This document shows positions 22,239 to 32,854 of a DNA stretch of 64,000 nucleotides, one piece after another. Below the pieces are notes generated by a model, which searched no databases, was not told the DNA's origin, and saw only the letters and a program-made list of their open reading frames with translations. Position numbers and translations under genes: made by a program. How positions within the stretch are numbered: the first letter of the stretch is position 1; each line of letters starts with the position of its first letter. This stretch comes from Annulohypoxylon bovei var. microspora (lineage: Eukaryota > Ascomycota > Sordariomycetes > Xylariales > Hypoxylaceae). The stretch is taken from contig MU405311.1 in assembly GCA_022836615.1 (NCBI GenBank), positions 1 through 64,000 on the forward strand, read 5' to 3'.

Positions 22239-23177
22239 GCAAAGATCCGCAGGAACCAATTAACCGTTAATTTACCATAAAATTACAGTTTGAAAACCCA
22301 AACGTTTGACTTTGGATGAACTGTTGAGTAGGAAACTGAAAAAATAAACGTTTATATGTGTTTTTTATTTTTATTTTAATCTAAACGTTTAGAAATTTAA
22401 TCGTTTCTTATGAAGCTCTAGATGTACCTAGACGGGAAGGGCGGGAACTAACGGGAGTAGGTGTAACCAACAGAGGTAAACGAGGGCAACAAGGTCAGGT
22501 CAGGTTGAATCTTCTAGTCCTTCTAGTCAGGCCAAGGTGGCCTTCTACGATAGCTACGGATTACAGGATTACAGCTACGGTTGCAATACTACTTACCTGA
22601 CCACGCAGCTGAGCCTCACGAGTAGATGGCACTGCTGGCAAAGTCCTGGAGGTCCTGGAGGTCCTGGAGGTCCTGGAGGTCCTGGTGGTCTTGGAGACGA
22701 TCTTGGAGACGATCTTGAAGGGTGGGTAGGTAGGTAGGTAGGTGATCTTTGAAGACTTCTTCAAAGACCTTTGAACCTTAGAAGTTTTTGATGAAGAAGA
22801 AAGGTGGGTGGGAGCAAGGTCTTATATAAAACACCAAGGCAGGTAACACGATGGGATTAGAAACAGTTAGACTGAAGCAGCTGGATCGGATTAACCAGCA
22901 AAATGAAAGTATTGAAAGGGTAACACACAGCTAAATCAAAGCGTTGGAAGGAACTAGGATAGTTACACACACCTATGAAGTTATCGTCAATTGTTTATAT
23001 AAAAAAACGTTTAATTTTCATTCAAACGTTTTAAAATATTTAATAATACAACACGAATAAACGTTTAATTTTATAAATATTAGGATATATAAATATTGTA
23101 TTAAAATAAACCATATATAAACGGGTTAAATAATTAAACTGTAAATTAATGGTTAATTGGTTCCTGCGGATCTTTGC
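22239..23177. mobile_element. Non-autonomous DNA transposon-like element with long TIRs
   Basis: The left end GCAAAGATCCGCAGGAACCA (22239 on) is the inverse of the right end ending TGGTTCCTGCGGATCTTTGC at 23177. Matching continues about 20 bp inward (AATTAACCRTTAATTTAC) with a single mismatch visible. Inside each end lie three AAACGTTT octamers, at 22300, 22346 and 22383 on the left and 23005, 23024 and 23059 on the right. The ends are very AT-rich; the middle (22430-22960) is GC-richer and holds a 9-bp minisatellite. No transposase frame. A target duplication was not found; weak matching (GTAAG/CTTAC) outside suggests the true ends may lie some 15-25 bp further out. Confidence 0.75.
22643..22684 (+). 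repeat. 9-bp minisatellite GTCCTGGAG
   Basis: Four to five tandem copies of a 9-bp unit, followed by two copies of GATCTTGGAGAC. In one plus frame the 9-mer reads Gly-Gly-Pro repeats. It sits inside the TIR element. A short TAGG run follows at 22725-22743. Confidence 0.75.
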
Positions 23178-24369
23178 GAAGTAGTGTCGCTAACTTACAT
23201 GCAACCTCTGTATATCAATATTACATGCGCTAGCTATTGAGGCGCTAAAGTTGGTAATTAGCAGGCATATTCACTCTTTAAAGAGAATCGATCGGACCGG
23301 AAGCGATTTCTAGGACCGAAAGCATAGAAACAACCTATCAAAAAAGCTTGATGCTAGGAAGCTTCACGGATAGCTATGGTACCGATGATCCTGACCATCT
23401 CATTTGTCCGGAACGTCGCGTATCCGGACCCACAGTTCCGACCCCCCGGATCACCTTTCCCACGAACGGCTTGGTCCGCTGCATGTTTCTTCCTTCCCCG
23501 GTTCTTTTATTCCCCCCTTTTCAACTCTTCACCCTTTCAACCTCAGCTGGGTAATTGTAAACGCGCTTATGCGAGTGCCGCCCCGGATTGAGGGCGTTCC
23601 GTTTCAACAAGTCATGCTTTGATTGGATGTTGGTTTGAAGATCATTTCACTTCTATCGTACCAGAGACCGGAATGCGGTACTAGTAAAGTTATGGCTTCG
23701 GAAGAGGCTTTCGCCTTCTTTGACAGCAGAACATTGATGTCATATTGGCGCTTTTCTTCGACGTGATGGCGGTAGCAGATTGCCAACACGGCTCTTTCAC
23801 TAGCCTTTTCTCTAGCCTAGTCTTAGGTAGACGGGATCGCCACGTCGTTGCCAAGAATCTTGCAGTATGAAGAACCACGAGCCGTGGCACAAGGAGTTCA
23901 TATATATACCGAACCATATATCCCTTTCATATCAGATTTTCGTTATGTTTCCTTTCCTAAACGCGCTAATAGGTAACCGGGGGTATTGATTCCAGAGTCT
24001 TAGCTCTTTTCGTTCCTCAGAACAAGTATTTCTGGCTCCACTCTAACATTCCAAAGATCGTCGATCCGTTTCAGATCGCGTCTCTCGATAGCAGCGCCGA
24101 GCCGATTCAACTCCAACCTACGTGGTCAATTTCACGCGATATTTAGGTCCGCTGCAGGTTTTTGATGTCTTTTATCTAGAGACAACCACAAGATAATAAT
24201 ACAGCCCTACCCACCCGGAATATCAATGACGTTTGGCTATTAATATATAACCGGCTTATATTAGTTCAAAGCTGATCTGAACCCGTGTTGAGCGGCTGAG
24301 TTCACTCACTATTATACAAATTAGAGTATCAGCACTTGAACAGCCTTACTTCAAGGACACTTCATCACC
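23178..24369. other. Intergenic region after the TIR element
   Basis: No supported gene; open frames are short. TATATAA at 24244-24250 lies about 120 bp before the next ATG and may be its core promoter. Confidence 0.5.
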
Positions 24370-25360
24370 ATGGCTAGATTCTCGCTCTCGCCAATACTCT
24401 CACTAGCGGGGCTATCGCGTTCCCTACTATTCTATATCTTTATCGCCACTGCTATTCACGGGACCTCTTCTTTACAACAAAGAATCACATCCCCACGCGA
24501 TACCTGCATATCACAAGACAGCCCGAATCAACATGCTCAGCAATACCCGCAGCTCGTGAGCGGGAATATCAACGGGACCACAGTAATTGTGCCCATTTCT
24601 CTGAAGACCGCTCGCCGGGTCATCCCCAAGGAATACGGCATCGCCGAGGCAGCATACCGAGAACTGCTACCTGCGTTCCCCAAGGGCATGTACCCCATGA
24701 TGGCGCAGATCGTACACGACCACGACATACAACTGCCCGTATACAACGCCTCCATCGCGGACTTCTCAGTAAGCCGACCCTCTCCACGATCAGGTAATAC
24801 CTAGCAAACACTCCTGCTAACAGCCACAGCGCGCATCCCTCGAGTTCCCCTTCGTCGACATCTTCGGCGACGGCCGCACCTCCTTCCGCTGGGCCAGCAC
24901 CTTCCTGATCTCGGCCAGCAACCCGCTCGCGGTGCAGGGCGCCGAGGGCTACGGCGTGACCGTGCACCCGTCGACCTTCGACCCGGCCTGCGACGCGTAC
25001 GCCGCGCAGCCCGACGGCGCGTCCTACGCGCACAGCCAGGCCGCGCCCACCCCCAACGGCCCCGGCAAGTTCCTGACCATCGAGGCCAAGCCGTCCTGGA
25101 ACCGCGTCCCGTACCCGCTGTCCTTCCTGCGCGCCGTCACGAACCAGCCCGTCTTCGCCGACACCCAGCTGTGCGACTACTTCGAGCGCCTGTACGACAC
25201 CCCGCTGTCCGGCGCCGCGACCCCCGTCGTCGCCGACGTCAACGTCGACTTGGACCCGTTCCACGGCCCCCGGAGCTGGCACGGCGTCTACGGCTGGCGC
25301 ATGGCGACGCCGTTTCTGGAGCCCATGGCGCCGGAGGTGTGTCGGCGCGCGGGTGAGTAG
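24370..25360 (+). CDS. Secreted protein of unknown function (possibly acetoacetate-decarboxylase-like fold)
   Basis: Two exons, 24370-24768 and 24830-25360, give 309 residues. The N-terminus has a long hydrophobic segment (SRSLLFYIFIATAIHG) that serves as signal peptide or membrane anchor. The body begins VSGNINGTTVIVPISLKTAR, then YPMMAQIVHDHDIQ and LEFPFVDIFGDGRTSFRWAS. That pattern recalls uncharacterised fungal secreted proteins, perhaps with an acetoacetate-decarboxylase-like fold; I would not assign a reaction. Exon 2 is strikingly GC-rich and CpG-rich compared with exon 1 and the flanks. The final codons read GCGGGTGAGTAG: a perfect GTGAGT donor overlaps the stop, so another exon may exist and the true C-terminus may differ. 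The minus-strand open frame at 24620-25282 is a composition shadow. Confidence 0.7.
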
Positions 25361-26251
25361 GCTGGCTGCCTTCTGAGAGGCCCCCGCTGCGGCGCCGTGG
25401 GGGCAAGAGACGATGAATAAAGATGTTTGGGTGAGCTGGGCTACTAGGCCGTGGGCTACACATACCTATGTGGTGGAACCCGCAGCGCTCGCCTTGTCGC
25501 TTGCGCGGTTGGATCGCCTAAGCTTCTAGAGACTTTCTGGGCCTCTGTGAAGCGAGGTTAATCTGGCGAATTCGATCATCCGGGGAGTAAAATATATATC
25601 TCCCGACTATAAACCAGTCTGCCTTAATATCGAAGGGCATGTTGGCTGGCTCGCCCATTTTCCCGACCTCCCTAGATACATGGTGGAAGGCGTATATCAC
25701 GCCTAAAATGCTATCTTGGTTTAGGCCGAGGGCTCAGGGTTAGGGTTAGGGTTAATGCCAACCACCCGCGAGAGTGCAGGTAGTCGATCAAGTCATCGAC
25801 TTATCGCGCTTCGAGATAAAACAGCCGAGCGTTCAGAACGATGCCTCGCTCATATTCTCCTAGAAGTACGATGGAGACCCGCGACGCGAATTATTCTACA
25901 CGGTGTCGTAGACACCTAGGGAGCCAAGCTCATTCACAAAATAGTTAAATTTAATAAATTAATATACGAGAACTACAAAATTATTTACCTTGAGCTACTA
26001 AATAGTGTGCCTTCTTGAATATCTCTCGACCATATCTATTTGGGATTACTAAAAAAATTCTTTTAGATCTCTGTCGCGCGAATTCGCAGCGCATGAGTTT
26101 CAGGAGGAACTCCTTTCTTGGTTGATGACTAAGCCTTGTTTATTTGCGAATGTCTTCAGAAAAACAAGTGATTGTCAATCTTTGATTGGAAATTTACATG
26201 GGTCGGAGGTTGCTTAAGCTTTCCTCATTATTAAAAGTGAAACTCACCCTC
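25361..26251. other. Intergenic region with telomere-type repeat
   Basis: No gene. Holds three telomere-type repeats at 25737-25754. The DNA is AT-rich at 25930-26060. Confidence 0.6.
25737..25754 (+). repeat. Interstitial telomere-type repeat, (GGGTTA)x3
   Basis: Three exact copies of the vertebrate/fungal telomere hexamer in intergenic DNA, flanked by ordinary sequence. Confidence 0.85.
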
Positions 26252-26457
26252 CAGAATGGAATCAGATTGAGTGCCTTATTTATTAATGTGCTACTGTATT
26301 GGACTATGCGCAACACTATCCCCTACTTGCTCATATAGGTAAGTAACACATGCTATCGCGGGTAGTAGATGCTGACTGTGTAACGCAGGGGATAATTTTG
26401 TGCACAGCTCAATACAGTAACATTAACGCATGGGGCACTTAATCTGACTCTATTCTG
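26252..26457. mobile_element. MITE-like inverted-repeat element, full copy B
   Basis: A 206-bp element bounded by CAGAATGGAATCAGATTGAG (left) and the inverse CTTAATCTGACTCTATTCTG (right). Inverted pairing continues inward through the TAATGTTACTGTATTG block to the CCCCTAC/GCAGGGGAT region, so nearly the whole element can fold as one hairpin. The hexamer ACCCTC occurs directly on both sides (26246-26251 and 26458-26463) and is a likely target-site duplication. No coding capacity. It ends 32 bp beyond the stop codon of the OPT transporter gene, probably inside its 3' untranslated region. Confidence 0.85.
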
Positions 26458-26489
26458 ACCCTCTCATGACCATATCTATCTACAGTAGT

Positions 26490-28983
26490 CTACAGACAAT
26501 GATCTGGGTTACCGGATGGATTCCCCCACCACGTTGGGAACGGATATGCCGTCCCGCTGGCGCCGAAAACCGCGAAAGACAGGATAAAAATGATCAATTG
26601 TGACCCCCCATCCAATGCCGCTCCAATGAGATAGTTATACTTGTTGTAGATATTTGGCAACCGACGCCGTAGCCAGAGTTGCGAAAAGATGCCAACCGCA
26701 ACAGAAGACCAAATCCACGACGTGTTTCCGTAGTAATTTATGCCGGCATACGCAGATATTAGGGCCGTGTTAATGGGATACTCTTGGACGCGTGGAACCA
26801 TCTTGGTCAGAGCCCAGTGCAGGATTGGGAAGAAAACGCCGATGAGGAGTCCGAGAGGGACGATAACATAACGCCCCGACAGCCCGTACATCTGCTTCGC
26901 GAGGGCCCAAGTAACCGCCTGGGAATTCAGGCTTTGCACAATCGACCCGCTCCAGACGTTATTACCCGAGGGATCGAGGAGTATTTCTCGCTGGCTGTTC
27001 ACGATGCTGGTCATAACCGCGTAGTTCAAGCCCGCGCCGAGGAGAGTACCGTAGATCTGGGTGGCGAACATGACTCGATGCGGCACTTTTGTGTATTGGC
27101 CGACTTTAAGCCAATTGGCCAAGTTGACAGCGAGGAGGATAACCTGGTGAGACCAGCTGGCGAAGTACAGGTTGGCTAAGGGTAGACCTGGGTGAACAGC
27201 GCCTGCGACCATTTTCGAAATCTGGTTCGTTGCCACTCCACTTCCATATAACCCATATAAAATGCAGGAGAATGGAGCGATGAAAGACCCCAGAAGAAGG
27301 GAGATGATATAGCCCCAGACAGGTAGCGTGGTTTCGCCTATAATGTTTACAGCTAAGCCCGCAAAGAAGCAGAGGACGAAAAGTGCCAAGTACCACCATT
27401 GCGGTACCTCCTTGTACTTCAGCATCGCTTGGTAGTGCGGATCGGGCTGGGTTCTGCTTCGTGCCTGTTTCCACGCGGCAACCATGTCTTTTCCGAAGAA
27501 TATGATGACGTGACTTATCAATGCGCCTATTGCTAGGCTCTGGGTGAAATAACCCCAGACTGTGCTCGAAGTCAGGTACGGTAGACCGACTTCGGCTAGT
27601 TTGTTGTCGTCGATGACACCTTTGTCATTTAAAATAGCTGTTGGGTGGAATACGGTGCCATTGCTCGAAAAGAGGGATGTCGACATAAATGGGAAGCTTT
27701 TCGCATTCCAAGTATTAGAGTAGTAGAGCCCAAGCAGTGCGGCATACAGAATTATATAGCCAATCCAGGAATTAAGCTGTTGCTTGAGCGGCAGGGAAAG
27801 GTATTGGCTCTGGATGTACTGCCAGTCAAGGCTGAAGTTAAATATCCCAAGCCCTTCATTAGAGGAAGCCCCTCCGAAGATCTTGGAGATAGTTGACCGA
27901 GTGCTTTGAGGAGCGTTAATTGTCGCTAGACATACGATTGAGATGCCGCTAAACCATGTTATGATATAGGCCGGGAATATTTCCCAAATGGCAGCAAAGG
28001 AAAGAGCCCAGCCGAATTTCTTTAGGCGGGCCCGATTGGCAATACGATCAAAATGAAGATTCTGGTAGAGCACTACCTGCGGTAGCGTTGACCAATATAC
28101 CATCTCTGCGGGATAGACGATTAGTGGCCTTAGCAGCCCTGCCACAACGAATCCACAAAGCGAGATTGAAAAAGTAGCAAGGACCGCAGTGGAAGCAGAA
28201 ACACTTCGATCGTAGAATAGTCGCTCTATGGCATACACCTGAAAATAGCAGTCAGTAAGAATTTCGTTGAAGAAAATATTCAATCTAACCTAGGGGGCGA
28301 TTGCGGAGTGGAATCAAAAACTCACCTCGACTCCCGATAATCCATTATTACCAGACGATGCGATGAGCGATGCCACAACATGCTCTTTAATACCGAACGG
28401 CTGTCCGAAATTGAGGAAGCGTAGTGCATTTTGCAGCCACTTTCCTTTGAATGTATCCGGGTTAGGAGTCAGTAATGCCCACGCCTCACCGAAGACGAAG
28501 ACCAAGACTAGAAGAGATGAGTCCACAGAACCAAGTAAGTTTATTATAGGGAAAACTGACGTTGTATGAACACAGCTGAAACTTGTACTTGGAATGGTTT
28601 AAAGATATAGAGAATCGTGATTACACTAGAAAGAGCAGTGAAAATAGAGCCCAAGACTATGGAACGAAAAGTCAAGGCAGGATCGCCATCGTCGCGGCAT
28701 GACACCAAGTATTTAGACACATCGATTCCTATTTATGTACATTAGTTCTGGTTATCAGAATGAGGGAAGGTACGCATTAGTTACCATTTCGAATTACTGG
28801 ATGTCCTTTAACATATACAACACCATCATCATGGTGAGAATCTTCGGAGTCCACCTTGCGCGCTGCACTTGTTTCATCGCTGAGGGGTGCGACATGTGCC
28901 TCTGTCACTACAGCTTTCGTAGACTTTGGGGGTGTATCGAGGACATCCTCCGAATCTGGAGGGGTTTCGATTGGGGCTGGCAT
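26490..28983 (-). CDS. OPT-family oligopeptide transporter (ISP4-like)
   Basis: Proposed exons on the minus strand, 28983-28785, 28728-28561, 28507-28326 and 28238-26490, give 765 residues. It moves small peptides with protons across the plasma membrane. An acidic cytosolic N-terminus (MPAPIETPPDSEDVLD) precedes GIDVSKYLV, and then a long run of membrane helices follows, e.g. LTFRSIVLGSIFTALSSVIT, LLVFVFGEAWALL, and ASLIASSGNNGLSGVEVYAI with the family's Ala-rich re-entrant region. Later blocks include YWSTLPQVVLYQNLH, NTWNAKSFPFMSTSLFSSNG, KYKEVPQWWYLALFVLCFFA and the C-terminal LIGAALDGGSQLIIFILSF, all usual in the family. The third junction, CAA-C|GTCAGT, has a non-standard donor but restores FIQLLVFVFGEAW. 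A MITE copy lies just beyond the 3' end. Confidence 0.92.
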
Positions 28984-29789
28984 TTTCTAGAAATGGATGA
29001 TTGTATGCAGATAAGATGACTAGGCGATATGCTCACTACGACCACGTCAATGTTTCCCTACATCCTACCCAAGGTAGGCATGCATAGTAATAAGAGACTG
29101 AACGAGACGGGAAAGGATATTTTGAGGAGTTCGTTATCCGTCTTCTTAATTCTCTTCTTATTTTGTATGTGTATGTATTCCGCTGGTATTTAGTGTTTAA
29201 TTGATGGTGCAATGTTTAACTTGAATGGCGGATACCCAACGGCAAAATTACCGGGGTTTGGGGTCGACACCTGCCTATCGCGGAAGTGTTGCGTAGTAGT
29301 GGTGTGTTCTAGAGGTGGGCCATGAAGGGCTGGGATGGCGTCAGCGTAATAAGCGATGCCGTGACCGGTTTGCATATAAGTTCTAAGCCGGTTGAATAAG
29401 TTGTCTCCGGTCGGAGAGATCGCTGCCAAGACGGAAGACCCGTACTTTTCATTCAAACAAATATTCGGAACTAACAAAGTAAGGGGAGAGTGATAGATCG
29501 GAGCACCGCCGGAATATATTAGTAAAAATAGTGGGGATAGTTGAAAAGGGGGGTTCGCACTTTAAGGTCTCCATGCGAATTCCCACAATCAAACGCACTC
29601 TCACGCCTCTAGCTGTTTACGGTGTCATGGTACGATAGATTGTCAAAAGTACCCCCCCCTACATAACCACAAATAGGTGCGCAATATTATTACACACCTA
29701 GGTAGAGCTGGTACCAATCATTGGGTGATATTTTGCCCAAAAGATCTATGGATAAGATAGATCTAGGTATATATATCTACTGTTGCTGC
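28984..29789. other. Intergenic region, OPT transporter to aldehyde dehydrogenase
   Basis: Upstream of the OPT gene and downstream of the aldehyde dehydrogenase. No supported gene; the minus-strand open frame at 29190-29477 has no ATG-based family features. Confidence 0.55.
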
Positions 29790-31464
29790 TTATAGCCTGG
29801 TTCCAAGATTTACATGGACGGCTTTAATCTGGGAGTACGCCTCCAAGCCAGCTTCCCCAAGCTCTCTCCCAATACCGCTTTGCTTTACGCCACCGAATGG
29901 CACCCTCGGATCGCAATCTTGGGAACTGTTTATCCACACCATACCCGCCTCGATCTCCGAGGCAACTCGGTGGGCCTTATCAATCTTTGACGTAAACAAG
30001 GCGGCGCCGAGTCCGTACATGGTGCTATTAGCAAGATCCACAGCTTGCTGCTCTTCCGTGAATTTCGCAATGACCACGACGGGACCGAAGATCTCCTCTT
30101 GCCATATCCGCATTGTCGGCAAGACGTCTGTGAATATGGTAGGACTCACGTAGAATCCCTTATTCTTGTCGTCGATCTTGATGGGTTCACCGCCTGACGC
30201 CAGAGTGGCACCCTCATCCTTTCCGATCTTTACATAATCCAAAACCCTCTGATACTGAGCTTTCGATACCTGGGGGCCTTGGTAGGTATCCTTATCCCAC
30301 TGGTGCCCAACCTTACTTGTAGTCTTAGTCCTTTCCAAGAATTGGGCTAAGAACTCATCATAGACTTGCTCGTGGACTAGGATTCGTGAGGTTGCGGTGC
30401 AGATTTGGCCTTGGTTAGACATAATACCAAGATGAGACCAAGCAACCGCCTGCTCAATCTCTGCATCCTCGAAGACGATCAAGGGAGACTTGCCTCCAGT
30501 CTCGAGACTTATGTTCTTGAGCGTCTTGGCGGCTGTGCCCATGATAGCCTTGGCCGTCGCGGTGCTCCCGGTGAAGGCGACCTTATCTACGAGAGCGTGA
30601 CTAACTAGGGCTGACCCCGCCACAGCTCCCAGACCGTTGATGAAGTTAACTACGCCTGGGGGGAATCCTGCTTTCTTAATCAAGGTTCCAAGAAATAAGA
30701 TGCTCAGGGGTGTCTGTTCTGCCGCCTTGAGGACGACTGTATTTCCGCATGCAAGAGCTGGCCCCAATTTCCAAGTTGCCATCGAAAGGGGGTAATTCCA
30801 TGGAATAATCTGACCGACAACACCTATCGGCTGTCGAATTGTGTAGGCAAACTTCTGGTGGGTAGTGTTGATAGTCTGACCGAAAGTCTTGTCTGCCCAA
30901 CCCGCATAGTAGCGGATCACGGCCACGGCCTCCGTCAAATCAATCTCCAAGGCATCAGCATAGGTTTTGCCTGGGAATCATCTGTTATTCATAGGTTTTT
31001 CTCGGATTTTTCATCTCTAGGCTTAAACGGCGTCTAAGAAAATGATGGATGACAAGGTGGCGTAAGACTTACCATTATCCCATGCGTCGATGGTCGCGAA
31101 TACTTCACGGGTTTCATCTATAAGATCGGCGAGTTTATATAGAAGCGCACCGCGATCTGAGGCTGGGAGCAGTTTCCAGGAAGGATCTTTGAGCGCCTTA
31201 TGCGCAGCCTTGACGGCCTTGTCTACATCCGCCTCGCTAGCGGCTTGTACTGCGACGATCTTCTCCTCGGTACTAAGTAATTCGAATGTCAGGATTTACT
31301 TCCCGGTCACACCAAACGGGACCTGGGACTTACGCAGGATCAATAGAGTCTATACTTTCGCCATTAGTGGATAGAACAAATTCATTGTTTATGAAAAGGC
31401 CAGTTGGCTGAGCGTATTTGACGCCATTCGGCGCCACAAGTTCAACAAAAGGGGCGGACGCCAT
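29790..31464 (-). CDS. NAD(P)-dependent aldehyde dehydrogenase
   Basis: Exons on the minus strand, 31464-31334, 31272-31073 and 30970-29790, give 503 residues, the normal size for the ALDH1/2-type enzymes of fungi. Oxidises aldehydes to acids. Visible are IIPWNYPLSMATWKLGPALA (Asn169 in PWN), KAAEQTPL for cofactor binding, FTGSTATAK (GxxxxG), the general base Glu267 in LETGGKSP, the nucleophile Cys301 in GQICTATSR, EEIFGPVV and the C-terminal PFGGVKQSGIGRELGE. The N-terminus MASAPFVELVAPNGVKYAQP has no organelle or secretion signal, so it is probably cytosolic. Each intron has GTAAGT and a clear acceptor. Substrate range cannot be read; acetaldehyde dehydrogenases (AldA-like) are the nearest pattern. 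Confidence 0.94.
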
Positions 31465-32854
31465 GGTCGTTTCAGGGTTTGCTCAGATCAGTCGATGTCT
31501 TTTAGCGATTACCGAAATACACAATAGGCAAACACGGGTTATATTATAAGGACGTCGACATAAACTAATATCTAGAGTAGATTCTTCCTATCTAGACGGT
31601 TACGGAATCCAAACGAGGGGAAAGTGATAGACCGGACCTGATTACATAGTAGATGCTACTGTCACACAAAAGGGGTACCCCACATCGGTTTATCTGATAG
31701 GACTTAGATATGACAACCACCTATCACATCGCATCGTGAAGTGGGTTCACACAAAGCCGTCCCTTTTAAGGTTATCTTTACCAAATAGAACCACTTGGAG
31801 CAATCGTGAAGAACAATCGGATTTAAGATCATGGTGTTTAGTAGATCGATAATTCATGATATTACATACTATCCTTACTAAAGAATATAGTTATCATCAA
31901 ACAATACAGTATATTAATGACCATGATGTATTGCCCGTAGTAAACCAGACTTATGTCACTTTTAATTGTTCCCTTCTCAGGTTTTAGTGAATCAAACTTA
32001 TGTCAGCAACCACAATTTGAATATTTCTTTATCCCCTCACTGTCTGATTTTGGAATGTATATGCGGCACTTTCGGGGTAGAAAACCCTTCTAAACTCTAG
32101 GAGTTAGACTTGTCATTCGTCTCGGTCAAGCTAGTCTCGTCAATTCCTACCACGATCCATCCAACCCCATTCAACTCTACCTATTTAAGTAGGTATGGGA
32201 TTGAACCATCATTGCGCCGTGGAAACTAATAGTCTCGCGTAGAAATATCTCCCGCGCATTCGATTCCCATTCCCACCGTCTCGAATTATCACATGTCGCA
32301 TCACATTCCTAGGTATTCATGGTCACACAACGCTATTCTTCCGCGATCGTGATCTTTCGCTAGCTACAAAACTCATCCAAATAGACATACCAAGTGTGAG
32401 GAAATGCTCGAGTCTGCAGTCTGCAGATGCCTCGACACGGATGTGAATCGCCATTATTTTGAGTTGCCGAGTCTGCGCCGGTGCTACCCCCCACTTCTAT
32501 CGATTTGCTGAAGAACAACCGGGAGTCCGGAGCCCGGTACCCACTCTTCTCCGGTACGTTAGGTACTTCCTTCCGATAATGATTTAATTGTAGGGTTATG
32601 GCTTCCTTGTGGAACAGATGGTAATATATTACTCAACTCAATATAAAATAAATGCTAATTCACCCATAGAAGAATATCTATTCTAATGAGATTTAATTAT
32701 GATGTCTCGAGCAATAGCGTAGTCGAAACATTTTAATATGGGGAAGATGTTATGAAAGCTCTATTTTCTATTTACAAACACATACTATTTGTATGTACAT
32801 AGGTATAATGTATGTGTTGATGGGATGTATAGGTAGGTAGGTAGGTAGGTACGC
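31465..32854. other. 1.4-kb intergenic region
   Basis: Upstream of the aldehyde dehydrogenase and downstream of the chitinase. AT-rich in parts. A (TAGG)5 run lies at 32830-32851, just after the chitinase stop. No gene is seen. Confidence 0.55.
32830..32851. repeat. (TAGG)n microsatellite
   Basis: Five tandem TAGG units, in the 3' flank of the chitinase gene. Confidence 0.85.

Noticed and set aside
24620..25282. 220-residue minus-strand open frame
   Set aside because: It lies opposite the GC-rich exon of the secreted protein, is Gly/Val/Arg-repetitive, and has no domain or splice pattern; a composition shadow.
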